Source of the DNA: UBA1479 sp040221095
GTDB lineage: Bacteria > Pseudomonadota > Alphaproteobacteria > Rhodospirillales > Casp-alpha2
Length of the DNA: 64,000 nucleotides
Reading direction: 5' to 3'
Assembly (NCBI GenBank): GCA_040221095.1
Contig: JAVJVP010000008.1
Coordinates: forward strand, 594,996 to 658,995
Shown in pieces: positions 53,579 through 62,820 of this stretch. Within the stretch, counting starts at the first letter, position 1, and every line of letters starts with the position of its first letter. Below the pieces are notes generated by a model. That model searched no databases, had not been told where the DNA came from, and saw only the letters and a program-made list of their open reading frames with translations. Made by a program: the position numbers and the translations under genes.

Positions 53579-56353
53579 ATGCTCGCCTTCGGCTCCTTCG
53601 CATTCCTGGCCCCCTGGGCGCTGCTCGGCCTGCTGGCCCTGCCCGTCATCTGGTGGCTGCTGCGCCTGACCCCGCCGGCACCGACGCGCGTCACCTTCCC
53701 GCCGTTCCGCCTGCTGCTGGGCCTGGTCACACGCGAGGAAAGTTCGTCCAAGACGCCGCCCTGGCTGATCATCCTGCGCCTCGCCATCGCCGGCCTTCTG
53801 GTCCTGGCCGCCGCCGGCCCGCTGATCAATCAGGCGGCCCAGTGGCAGGGCTCCGGCCCGCTGGTCCTGGCCGTCGACAACGGCTGGTCCGCCGCCAAAG
53901 GCTGGCCGGAACGCCAGCGCCTGCTGGTCCAGTTGACCGATCAGGCGGCGCGCGACGGCCGCCCCGTCACCATCGTCACCACCGCCGCCCCGCCGGCCGG
54001 GGCCGGCACGGACCGGGTCCATGCCTTCACCCCGCGCCAGGCCCAGGACTTCGCCCAGTCCCTGCAGCCGCGGCCCTGGCCGTCCGACCGCGCGGCGACG
54101 CTCGAAGCAATGGACCAAAGCCCCCTTGCCCAGGACCGGAGCGCCCAGGTCGTGTGGCTGTCGGATGGACTCGACCACGGGGCCGCCGACGCCTTCGCCC
54201 AGGGCCTGGCTGGGTTCGGGGCGCTGACCGTCGTCACCGACGGTCCCGGCACGGTGATGCCCAAGGTGCTGCGCCCGCCCATGCTTGACGGCGGGATCAT
54301 CACCGTGCGGGTGGAACGGGCCGACGCGCGGGCCGAGGAGACCCAGTTCCTGCGCGCCTTCGCCCTGGATGGGCGGCTGATCGCGCGGGAAGAGGTTCTG
54401 TTCAACGCCGGCGACGACGCCGCCGAGGCGCGTCTGGACCTGCCGGCGGAAATGGCCAACAAGCTGGTCCGCCTCGACCTGGAGGACGCCGGATCGGCGG
54501 CCGCCGTGATCCTTTTGGACGAACGCTGGCGGCGGCGGCCGGTCGGCATCGTGACCGGCGACGGCGGGGCGGAACTGCCGCTGCTGTCCTCCGTGTTCTA
54601 TTTGACCCGGGCGCTGGAACCGTTCAGCGAAATCCGCCAGGGCACCATCGGCGGCCTGCTGCGCCGCCAATTGGCCCTGATGATCCTGCCCGACCCCGGC
54701 ACGGTCGCCGGGCCCGACCGCGCGGCCCTGACCGCCTGGATGGAGGACGGCGGGGTGGCGCTCCGCTTCGCCGGGCCGCTGCTGGCCCAGGCGACCAGCG
54801 GCCAAGCCGTCCAGGGCGGTGAGACGCCCCTGGTGCCGGTGCCGCTGCGCCGGGGCGACCGGGTGATCGGCGGCGCCATGTCCTGGACCCAGCCGGCCAG
54901 CCTTGCCCCGTTCGACGCGGAAAGCCCATTCCACGGCCTGGCCGTGCCGCCCGACGTGACGGTGACCCGCCAGGTCCTGGCCCAGCCGTCGTTGGACCTG
55001 GAACGCAAGACCTGGGCGCGGCTTTCCGACGGCACCCCCCTGGTCACCGCCGAGCGCCAGGGCAAGGGTTGGCTGATCCTGTTCCACACCACGGCCAACA
55101 CGCAATGGTCCAACCTGGCGCTGTCGGGCCTGCTGGTTGAAATGCTGCAACGGCTGGTCGGCCTGAGCCAGGGGGTCGTCGACACCGGCCACGGCCCGCC
55201 GCTGGAGCCGATCCAGACGCTGGACGCCTTCGGCGCGCTCGGCGATGCGCCGCCGGATACGGGCTCCATCGCCCAGGACGCCTTCGCCGCAACGCCCGTG
55301 TCACCGTTGCACCCGCCGGGGCTGTACGGCCGCGGCAACGACCGCCGGGCGCTCAACCTGGGGCGCGACGCGGCGGTGCCGAAACCGCTCGGCGACCTGT
55401 CCGTGGCCGCAGGGCGCGCGACCTACGGCGGCAGCCCGGCCATCGACATCCGGCCCTGGCTGTTCATCCTGGCGGCCCTGCTGGCGCTCGCCGATTTCGC
55501 CATCAGCCTGTGGCTGCGCGGCCTGCTGCGCCTGCCGCGCCTGGCCGCCCCGTTGCTGGCCCTGGTCCTGGCCGGGGCCGCCGGCACGGCGACGGCGCAG
55601 GAAATCACCGTGCCGCCGCGCGCCACCGCCCCGGCCCCGCTTTCGGGCACGGACGCCTACGCCTTGGAGAACAGCACCCAGACCCGCCTCGCCTATGTCC
55701 TGACCGGCGACGCGGAAACGGACCGGGTCAGCCGCCTCGGCCTGACGGGCCTCAGCCTGATCGTGCGGCGGCGCACGGCGGCGGAACTGTCGGACCCCCA
55801 GGGGGTCGACCCGAATCGGGACGATCTGTCGTTCTTCCCGCTGATGTACTGGCCCGTGACGGCGGGCGCCGCCGACATGACCGAGACCGCGCGGATCAAG
55901 GTCAACGCCTACATGCAGAACGGCGGCACCATCCTGTTCGACACCCGCGACCGCGCCGGGGGGGCGGACCTGGGCGAACTGCGCGCCCTGGCGCGCAAGC
56001 TCGACATCCCGCCCCTGGTGGTCGCCCCGGCCAACCATGTGCTGACCCGGTCGTTCTATCTGTTGCAGGACTTCCCCGGGCGCTGGACCGGCAGTGCCCT
56101 TTGGGTCGAGCGGGCGGGGGCGCGGGTCAACGACGGGGTCTCGCCGGTACTGGCCGGCGGCAACGACTGGGCCGCCGCCTGGGCCCTTGACGAAGACACG
56201 CAACAGGCCCTTTACCCCGCCGTGCCGGGCGGCGAGCGGCAGCGTGAACTGGCATTCCGCTTCGGCATCAACCTTGTGATGTACGTGCTGACCGGCAACT
56301 ACAAGGCCGATCAAGTGCACCTGCCGGCGATCATCCGGAGGCTCGGCCAATGA
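53579..56353 (+). CDS. BatA-like/DUF4159 large membrane protein
   Basis: A 924-residue protein: N-terminal membrane helices with the BatA-type start (FLAPWALLGLLALPVIWWLL), a VWA-like region, two further membrane segments (about residues 620-660), then a DUF4159 domain at the C-terminus (RLAYVLTGDAETDRVSR to NLVMYVLTGNYKADQVHLP). Probably membrane-anchored, acting with MoxR and DUF58 proteins; target unknown. ATG at 53579 is chosen. Its TGA overlaps the next ATG. Confidence 0.88.
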   Translation: MLAFGSFAFLAPWALLGLLALPVIWWLLRLTPPAPTRVTFPPFRLLLGLVTREESSSKTPPWLIILRLAIAGLLVLAAAGPLINQAAQWQGSGPLVLAVDNGWSAAKGWPERQRLLVQLTDQAARDGRPVTIVTTAAPPAGAGTDRVHAFTPRQAQDFAQSLQPRPWPSDRAATLEAMDQSPLAQDRSAQVVWLSDGLDHGAADAFAQGLAGFGALTVVTDGPGTVMPKVLRPPMLDGGIITVRVERADARAEETQFLRAFALDGRLIAREEVLFNAGDDAAEARLDLPAEMANKLVRLDLEDAGSAAAVILLDERWRRRPVGIVTGDGGAELPLLSSVFYLTRALEPFSEIRQGTIGGLLRRQLALMILPDPGTVAGPDRAALTAWMEDGGVALRFAGPLLAQATSGQAVQGGETPLVPVPLRRGDRVIGGAMSWTQPASLAPFDAESPFHGLAVPPDVTVTRQVLAQPSLDLERKTWARLSDGTPLVTAERQGKGWLILFHTTANTQWSNLALSGLLVEMLQRLVGLSQGVVDTGHGPPLEPIQTLDAFGALGDAPPDTGSIAQDAFAATPVSPLHPPGLYGRGNDRRALNLGRDAAVPKPLGDLSVAAGRATYGGSPAIDIRPWLFILAALLALADFAISLWLRGLLRLPRLAAPLLALVLAGAAGTATAQEITVPPRATAPAPLSGTDAYALENSTQTRLAYVLTGDAETDRVSRLGLTGLSLIVRRRTAAELSDPQGVDPNRDDLSFFPLMYWPVTAGAADMTETARIKVNAYMQNGGTILFDTRDRAGGADLGELRALARKLDIPPLVVAPANHVLTRSFYLLQDFPGRWTGSALWVERAGARVNDGVSPVLAGGNDWAAAWALDEDTQQALYPAVPGGERQRELAFRFGINLVMYVLTGNYKADQVHLPAIIRRLGQ

Positions 56354-58449
56354 TGTCCGCCGCCGCCGTACAGTTCTCGCCCCTGGTGCCCATGGCCGTG
56401 CTGGTTCTGATCGGCGCCATCGGGCTGGCCCTGCTGGCCGTGGGGCTCTACCGGCGGGCGGCGGGATCGCTGTTCCGCTTCCTGTTCCTCTGCGTGATGC
56501 TGCTGGCGCTCGCCGATCCCCGCATCGTCAACGAAAAGCGCGAGGCGCAACCCGACGAGGCGCTGATCGTCATCGACCGCACGTCGAGCCAGAAGACCGG
56601 CGACCGGCGCAAGCAGATGTCCGACGCCGAGGAAGCCCTGGTCGCCGCCATGGACCGCCAGGAAAACCTGGAATACCGCATCGTCGAGGTCACCGATTCC
56701 GCGACCGACGACCGCCCGGGCACCCGCGTGATGGAAGCCCTGGCCACGGCCTCGGCCGACATTTCGCCGAACCGCTTTGCCGGCGCCGTGATCATCACCG
56801 ACGGCCAGGTCCACGACCTGCCCAAGGACATCGCCGAGGGCAAGCTGCCCGGCGTGCGCGGGCCGCTGCACGTGCTGCTGACCGGCAAGCGCGATGAGAT
56901 CGACCGCCGTCTTGTTGTCAAGAACGCCCCCGGATACGGCATCGTCGGCAAGGAGGTCACCCTGACCTACCGGATCGAGGACAAGCACGCCAAGACCGAC
57001 GGCACCACGGCCCGTCCCTCGGCCCGGGTCGAATTCAAGATCGATGGCGCCGAGGGCACGACCGCCCTGGTCCCCGTGGGCGAGGATCAGACCTTCACCT
57101 TCAAGCTGGAACACGCGGGGCCGTCCCTGGCTGAAATGTCCGTGGCGCCGGCCGAGGGCGAGTTGTCCACGGTCAACAACCGGGCCCTGGTGTCCGTCAA
57201 CGGGGTGCGCGACCGCCTGCGGGTGCTGCTGATTTCGGGCCAGCCCCACGCGGCGGAACGCACCTGGCGCAACCTGCTGAAGTCCGATCCCTCCGTCGAT
57301 CTGGTTCATTTCACCATTCTGCGCCCGCCCGACAAGGACGACTTCACGCCCTTGAACGAACTGGCGCTGATCGCCTTTCCGACCCACGAGCTGTTCGTCG
57401 AGCGCCTGGACGAGTTCGATCTGATCGTGTTCGACCGCTACCTCAAGCGCGGCGTGCTGCAGCCCCTGCATCTGGCCAACATCGCCGAGCGGGTGCGCCA
57501 GGGCGGCGCCCTGCTGATGGCCGTGGGGCCGGAGTTCGCGGGCCGGGCCAGCCTTTATCACACACCGCTGCGGGAAATCCTGCCGGCCGCCCCCACGGGC
57601 GAGGTGTTGGAATCCGGATTCCGGCCCAGGGTGTCCGACACGGGCCTGCGCCATCCGGTGACGGCGGCCCTGATCCGCCCCGGGGCCGATCCCAAGGCGG
57701 ACCCCATATGGGGCCGCTGGTTCCGCCAGATTCCGGGCGACGCCTCGGCCGGCGTGTCGCTGATGACCGGCCTGCAGGACAAGCCGATTTTGCTGCTCGA
57801 CCGCATCGGCAAGGGCCGCGTGGCCCAGGTCATGTCCGACCACATCTGGCTGTGGGCGCGGGGCTACGACGGCGGCGGGCCGCAGGGCGAACTGCTTCGC
57901 CGTCTGGCCCATTGGCTGATGCGCGAACCGGACCTGGAAGAAGAAGCCCTGCACGCCCGCGTGCGCGGCGGCAAGCTGACCGTGGAGCGGCGCAGCCTGA
58001 AGGACGCCGTCGCCAAGGTCACGGTCACCGCCCCCTCGGGCGAGGTCCAGGAACTTGAGCTGAAGAACGCCCAACCCGGCCTGTGGCGGGGCGAGCTGGC
58101 GGCGGCGGAAATCGGGCTGTACCGCCTGAGCGACGGCGAGCATCAGGCCCTGGTCGCGTCGGGCGAACTGAACCCGCTGGAACTGTCGGACCTGCGCGCC
58201 ACGGACGCGGTCCTGGCGCCGGTCACGGACATCACCGGTGGGTCCGTGCGCTGGCTCACCGACGGCGTGCCCGACGTGCGCCGCGTCGATCCGGGCCGCG
58301 ACCTGGCCGGGCGCGGCTGGGTCGGGCTGGTCGCCCATAAGGCCTATGTGGTGACGGGGCTGAAGGACATTCCCCTGCTGTCGGGGCTGCTGCTCGCCGT
58401 GCTGGCGCTCGGCACCCTGATGGCCGCCTGGTGGCGCGAAGGACGCTGA
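56350..58449 (+). CDS. Large membrane protein of the MoxR cluster, unknown function
   Basis: A 699-residue protein with two N-terminal membrane helices (about 12-33 and 37-55), a region resembling a degenerate VWA/glutamine-amidotransferase-like fold (ALIVIDRTSSQKTGDRR, later LLMAVGPEFAGRASLYH), a beta-rich C-terminal part and one last membrane helix (about 675-693). It overlaps the DUF4159 gene by four bases (ATGA). The cluster is conserved in alphaproteobacteria. I can assign no activity. Confidence 0.8.
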   Translation: MMSAAAVQFSPLVPMAVLVLIGAIGLALLAVGLYRRAAGSLFRFLFLCVMLLALADPRIVNEKREAQPDEALIVIDRTSSQKTGDRRKQMSDAEEALVAAMDRQENLEYRIVEVTDSATDDRPGTRVMEALATASADISPNRFAGAVIITDGQVHDLPKDIAEGKLPGVRGPLHVLLTGKRDEIDRRLVVKNAPGYGIVGKEVTLTYRIEDKHAKTDGTTARPSARVEFKIDGAEGTTALVPVGEDQTFTFKLEHAGPSLAEMSVAPAEGELSTVNNRALVSVNGVRDRLRVLLISGQPHAAERTWRNLLKSDPSVDLVHFTILRPPDKDDFTPLNELALIAFPTHELFVERLDEFDLIVFDRYLKRGVLQPLHLANIAERVRQGGALLMAVGPEFAGRASLYHTPLREILPAAPTGEVLESGFRPRVSDTGLRHPVTAALIRPGADPKADPIWGRWFRQIPGDASAGVSLMTGLQDKPILLLDRIGKGRVAQVMSDHIWLWARGYDGGGPQGELLRRLAHWLMREPDLEEEALHARVRGGKLTVERRSLKDAVAKVTVTAPSGEVQELELKNAQPGLWRGELAAAEIGLYRLSDGEHQALVASGELNPLELSDLRATDAVLAPVTDITGGSVRWLTDGVPDVRRVDPGRDLAGRGWVGLVAHKAYVVTGLKDIPLLSGLLLAVLALGTLMAAWWREGR

Positions 58450-58562
58450 TTCCCTTTCCCCGGCCATTGCGTCCGGCCCAAGGGCGTGATTATCATGCCT
58501 CCAGGGGGGCGCATTTGGTCCGAACCGGCGGGAATAGCCGGGCGGCACCGGAGGAAACGCCC

Positions 58563-59399
58563 ATGTCTGTATCTCTCAATCCCTTGTCCTCGACCTTCGG
58601 GGTCGAGGCGACCGGCATCGATCTTGCCGGCCCCGTGGCCGCGGAAGACCTGTCCGCCCTGCAGGCGGCCCTGTCCGACCGTCTGGTCATGGTCGTGCGC
58701 AAGCAAAACCTGACACCCGAACAGTATCTGGACGCCGCCCGCCTGTTCGGCGACCTGATGCCGCAGCATCTGACGAAAATTCTGATGCCCGAGCACCCGG
58801 AAATCGTCGTGCTGGACAGCCGCCAGTCGGACAAGGGCGAGGACGGCAAGGCCATCCCCACGGGGTCGCGCGCCTGGCACACGGACCACACCAACCACGC
58901 CCGCCCGCCCAAGATGACCATGCTGTACGCCGTCAAGCTGCCGTCCAAGGGCGGCGACACCAGCTTCGCCAACATGCAGGCCGCCTATGCGGGCCTGCCG
59001 GCGGCGGAACAGGAAAAGCTCAACCCCCTGGTCACCGTCAACGTGATCGAACAGGACACGGGCAGCGTCGGCGAGGATGCACGTCAGGCCCTGACCAAGG
59101 CGCCGCAGCGCCATCCCCTGATCCGCACCCATCCGGAAACGGGGAAAAAGGCGATCTATGTCCATCCCGGCAAGACGGAACGCATCGACGGCATGGAGCC
59201 GGCGGAAAGCCGCGCCTTCATTCAGGACCTTCTGGCGCGCGCCATCACCCCCGACGTCACCTACCGCCACACCTGGCAGCCCGGCGACCTGGTGCTGTGG
59301 GACAACAGGGCGACGCTGCACATCGCGCATCGGGATTATGACGCCACCGAAGGCCGCATCATGCATCGGGTGATCCTGGAAGGCGAAGTCCCGGTCTAG
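58563..59399 (+). CDS. TauD/TfdA-family 2-oxoglutarate-dependent dioxygenase (copy 2)
   Basis: A 278-residue Fe(II)/2-oxoglutarate dioxygenase with iron ligands His106, Asp108 (AWHTDHTNHARPP) and His268 (IMHRVILEGE). It differs from the copy at 46392 in the substrate region, so the two are distinct enzymes. ATG at 58563 follows GGAGGAAACGCCC. It precedes a TPP enzyme by 108 bases. Substrate unknown. Confidence 0.92.
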   Translation: MSVSLNPLSSTFGVEATGIDLAGPVAAEDLSALQAALSDRLVMVVRKQNLTPEQYLDAARLFGDLMPQHLTKILMPEHPEIVVLDSRQSDKGEDGKAIPTGSRAWHTDHTNHARPPKMTMLYAVKLPSKGGDTSFANMQAAYAGLPAAEQEKLNPLVTVNVIEQDTGSVGEDARQALTKAPQRHPLIRTHPETGKKAIYVHPGKTERIDGMEPAESRAFIQDLLARAITPDVTYRHTWQPGDLVLWDNRATLHIAHRDYDATEGRIMHRVILEGEVPV

Positions 59400-59507
59400 G
59401 CCCTCGGCGCCCAAGCGGCGGGGTTCCAGAAATGTCCACAGGTGCTACAACCATTGTGCTGGCGGCTTCTCGCCATGACACAGCATTAACACTCAAGGGG
59501 ATCGACC

Positions 59508-61121
59508 GTGCGAGGCGCAGACCTTCTCGTTAAGTCGCTGGCGGCCGCCGGCGTGACACGCATTTTCTCACTGTCCGGCAACCAGATCATGCCGGTCTAC
59601 GACGCCTGTTTCGACGCGGGCATCGAGATCATCCACACCCGCCACGAAGCCGCCGCCGTTTACATGGCCGAGGCCTATGCCCAGCTGACCGGCGATATCG
59701 GCGTCGCCATGGTGACGGCCGGCGGCGGGGCCGCGAACGCCATGGGCGGCTTGTACACGGCCTGGGAATCGGACACGCCGGTGCTGCTGCTGACCGGCGA
59801 TTCCCCCGTCGCCCAGGACGGCCGGGGGGCATTTCAGGAAATGCGCCAAGTGCCGATGACCGCCCCCCTGACCAAACTGTCGATCCGCCCGACACGGGCC
59901 GCCGACCTGGGCACCGCCGCCGCGCGGGCGATCCGCACGGCCAAATCGGGGCGGCCCGGGCCGGTCCAAATGTCCCTCGCCTTCGACGTGGTCGAGGCCG
60001 ACGCCACGGGCGGTGCCGTACCCCCCGCCAGCGCCTTCGCCCGCGAAGCCATGGCCTTGTCGGCCGAGGACGCCAAGCGGGTGGCCGACGCCGTGGCCGC
60101 GGCCCAGCATCCGATTATCCTGTGCGGGCCGGTTTTGAACACGGCGCGCAGCCCGGGCGTGATGGCCGAACTGGCGGACGCGCTCGACGCTCCGGTGGCC
60201 CTGATGGAAAGCCCGCGCGGCCTGAAGGACCCGTCCCTCGGCAGCATCGCGGGCATCCTGGCCGAGGCCGACCTGATCGTCACCCTGGGCAAGCGGGTGG
60301 ACTTCACCCTGGGCTTCGCCGGGACCAACATCTTCAGCGCCGATTGCAAATGGATCTGCGTCGCCGCCGACGCCGACGAGCGCGACCGCGCCCACCGCAA
60401 CCTGGAAGACCGCATCGTCACGGCCCTGGCCGCCGATCCCCGGGACGCGGCCCGGGCCCTGATCGCCCAGGGGGCCAGTGGTTCGGCCCATCAGGCCTGG
60501 CGGGCCAAGGTCGCGAAACAGGTCGCCCAGCGCAGCTTCGCGCCGGGTGCTCCCGGGACCAACGGCGGCATCTCGCCGGCCCAGGTCTGCGCCGCCGTGC
60601 AACGCCAGATCGACAAGGCCAAGGACGCCGTGCTGATCATCGACGGCGGCGAATTCGGGCAATGGGCCCAGGCCGCGACGCGGGCCGACAAGCGCATCAT
60701 CAACGGCATTTCCGGCGTCATCGGCGGCTGTCTCGGCTACGGCCTGGGGGCCAAGAAGGCGCTACCCGACGCCACCGTGTTCGCGCTGATGGGCGACGGC
60801 ACCGTGGGCTTTCATTTCGCCGAGTTCGAGACGGCGGCCCGCGCCGGCACGCCCTATGTGGTGGTGATCGGCAACGATCACCGGTGGAACGCGGAACACC
60901 AGATTCAGCTGCGCGAATACGGCTCCAACCGCCTGATCGGCTGCGAACTGTCGGGGGCGCGCTATGATCTGGCCGTGGAAGGCCTGGGCGGATACGGCGA
61001 ATACGTGACCGACCCGGCGGAACTGGATGCCGCGCTCGACCGCGCCGTGGCCAGCGGCAAGGTCGCCTGCGTCAACGTGGAACTGGAAGGCCTGCCCGCC
61101 CCCAGCGGCCCGGCGCACTGA
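59508..61121 (+). CDS. Thiamine-pyrophosphate enzyme, acetolactate synthase-like
   Basis: A 537-residue TPP enzyme of the acetolactate synthase/oxalyl-CoA decarboxylase superfamily. The activating glutamate is Glu47 in RHEAAAVYMAEAYA, and the TPP-magnesium motif starts at GDGTVGFHFAEFE with the aspartate-asparagine part in VIGNDHRWN. It is not followed by a regulatory subunit gene (ilvN), so it is unlikely to be ordinary acetolactate synthase. GTG at 59508 follows AAGGGGATCGACC. Actual reaction unknown. It converges on a LysR gene. Confidence 0.87.
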   Translation: MRGADLLVKSLAAAGVTRIFSLSGNQIMPVYDACFDAGIEIIHTRHEAAAVYMAEAYAQLTGDIGVAMVTAGGGAANAMGGLYTAWESDTPVLLLTGDSPVAQDGRGAFQEMRQVPMTAPLTKLSIRPTRAADLGTAAARAIRTAKSGRPGPVQMSLAFDVVEADATGGAVPPASAFAREAMALSAEDAKRVADAVAAAQHPIILCGPVLNTARSPGVMAELADALDAPVALMESPRGLKDPSLGSIAGILAEADLIVTLGKRVDFTLGFAGTNIFSADCKWICVAADADERDRAHRNLEDRIVTALAADPRDAARALIAQGASGSAHQAWRAKVAKQVAQRSFAPGAPGTNGGISPAQVCAAVQRQIDKAKDAVLIIDGGEFGQWAQAATRADKRIINGISGVIGGCLGYGLGAKKALPDATVFALMGDGTVGFHFAEFETAARAGTPYVVVIGNDHRWNAEHQIQLREYGSNRLIGCELSGARYDLAVEGLGGYGEYVTDPAELDAALDRAVASGKVACVNVELEGLPAPSGPAH

Positions 61122-61145
61122 CCCGCCCCCCAGTCAGGGGGCCGT

Positions 61146-62057
61146 TCAGGTGACGTTCATGCACACCCATTGCGGGTCGGCGAAGCGTTTGGCCATGAAA
61201 TCGACGAAGGCGCGGACCTTGGCCGACAGATGCCGGTTGTGAGGATAGACGGCGTAGATGCCGCGGTCGTCGTCCTCGAACTCCGCCAACACCTGTTCCA
61301 GCCGCCCTTCGACCAGATGGCAGCCGACGATGAAGGTCGGTGAGCGGACGATGCCCAGCCCCGCCACGGCGGCGGCGCGCAGCAGATCGCCGTTGTTGCC
61401 GCGCATGGGGCCGTCGACCCGCACGGCGAAGGGGCCGTCGGGCCCCCGGTAGCGCCATTCGTTCAGGTTGGACAGATAGCTGTAGAGCAGGCAGGCGTGG
61501 TTGCGCAGATCGGCCGGATGTTTGGGCCGCCCGTGCGCGTCCCAATAGGCCGGCGACGCGCAGGTCGCGATGCGGAACGGCGCCAGCCGCCGGGCGATCA
61601 GGGAGGAGTCCGGCAGTTCGGTGATGCGGATGACCACGTCGTAGCCTTCGTCGACCACGTTGACGACCCGGTCGTCGAGGGTCACGTCCAGGCTGATTTC
61701 CGGGTATGCCGCCATGAAGTCCGGCAGGGCGTCGGCCATGTGGATCATGCCGAAGGACATGGGCAGGTTGACGCGCAGCACGCCCCGGGGCTCCGCATGC
61801 AGGCGGGTGACGGCCAGTTCCGCCTCCTCCGCCTCGGCGACGATGCGCCGGCAACGCTCGTAAAACGCCGCCCCGACCTCGGTCAGGCTGGAGCGCCGGG
61901 TCGTGCGGTTGAGCAGACGCGCGCCCAGGCGGTCTTCCAGCCGGGCGATCTGCTTGCTGACGGCGCCCTTGGACAGGCCCATGGCCCGCGCGGCGCCCGT
62001 GAAGGTCCCGGTTTCCACCACCTTGGCGAAAACGGCCATGCCCGTGAGGTTATCCAT
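61146..62057 (-). CDS. LysR-family transcriptional regulator
   Basis: A 303-residue LysR regulator with the N-terminal helix-turn-helix (VETGTFTGAARAMGLSKGAV, RLEDRLGARLLNRTTRR) and an effector domain of the CrgA/PA2077 subgroup pattern (PRGVLRVNLPMSFG). It faces the azoreductase gene divergently across 125 bases containing an inverted repeat; it probably regulates that gene and itself. Confidence 0.94.
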   Translation of the reverse strand: MDNLTGMAVFAKVVETGTFTGAARAMGLSKGAVSKQIARLEDRLGARLLNRTTRRSSLTEVGAAFYERCRRIVAEAEEAELAVTRLHAEPRGVLRVNLPMSFGMIHMADALPDFMAAYPEISLDVTLDDRVVNVVDEGYDVVIRITELPDSSLIARRLAPFRIATCASPAYWDAHGRPKHPADLRNHACLLYSYLSNLNEWRYRGPDGPFAVRVDGPMRGNNGDLLRAAAVAGLGIVRSPTFIVGCHLVEGRLEQVLAEFEDDDRGIYAVYPHNRHLSAKVRAFVDFMAKRFADPQWVCMNVT

Positions 62058-62066
62058 GCGCGTCTC

Positions 62067-62117
62067 ATTGTTTATTTATAGAAACAATTATATTCCATTT
62101 AGGTAAATTGTCTACAA
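62067..62117. promoter_or_regulatory. LysR-azoR divergent control region
   Basis: A 7-bp inverted repeat ATTGTTT/AAACAAT (62067-62073, 62082-62088) is a likely LysR site. For the LysR gene, TAGACA (minus strand, 62109-62114), 16 bases, TATAAT (62087-62092) form a good promoter. TTGTCTACAA (62108-62117) at its -35 matches the TTGTnnACAA pattern seen at 46366. Confidence 0.6.
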
Positions 62118-62182
62118 ATACGCTCAAGCGTAGGGTCCCCATCAACAGCCCGGCCCCACCAGACAACCGAAAGGACCCGACC

Positions 62183-62788
62183 ATGAGCATCCTTCTCATC
62201 AGCTCCAGCCCCAACCTGGAAGGCTCCGCTTCCCGCGCCCTGGCGCAGAACCTGGCCGACAGCCTGGCCGGCGACGCCGCCGACAGCCGCGTCGTGATCC
62301 GCGACCTGGGTGCCAGCCCGCCGCCGCACCTGGACCAGGAAACCATCGGCGCGTTCTATACGCCCGAGGACGACCGCACGGCCGAGCAGCGGCAGAAGCT
62401 GGCCCTGTCCGACGCGTTGATCGACGAAGTGTTCGCCGCCGACGCCATCGTCATCGCCGCTCCCATGCACAACTTCGGCATCACGTCGTCGCTCAAGGCT
62501 TGGGTCGACCAGGTCGCCCGCATCGGCCGCACCTTCGAGCCCACGGGCCAGGGCCCCAAGGGTCTGGTCACAGACCGGCCGGTCTATGTGGTGACCACGC
62601 GGGGCGGCGTCTACGGCCCGGGCACGCCGTTCAACCACCTGGATCACCTGGAGCCTTATCTGCGCCGCGCCTTGAACTTCATCGGGCTTGAGAACATCTC
62701 GTTCATCTATGCCGAAGGCACCTCCAAGGGCGACGACGGCATCAAGGCCGCCCAGGCGGAAATCGCCCAGGTCGCCCAGGCGGCCTGA
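62183..62788 (+). CDS. azoR: FMN-dependent NADH azoreductase
   Basis: A 201-residue flavodoxin-fold quinone/azo reductase: N-terminal FMN-binding SILLISSSPNLEGSASRALA, AAPMHNFGITSSLKAWVDQV, and the VTTRGGVYG loop. It reduces quinones and azo dyes with NADH. ATG at 62183 follows AAAGGACCC. Adjacent to a divergent LysR gene and followed after 32 bases by a glutathionyl-hydroquinone reductase, so both may clear quinones. Confidence 0.95.
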   Translation: MSILLISSSPNLEGSASRALAQNLADSLAGDAADSRVVIRDLGASPPPHLDQETIGAFYTPEDDRTAEQRQKLALSDALIDEVFAADAIVIAAPMHNFGITSSLKAWVDQVARIGRTFEPTGQGPKGLVTDRPVYVVTTRGGVYGPGTPFNHLDHLEPYLRRALNFIGLENISFIYAEGTSKGDDGIKAAQAEIAQVAQAA

Positions 62789-62820
62789 GCGCCGGCGGCC
62801 GCAGGAAAGGAGTTAAGACA

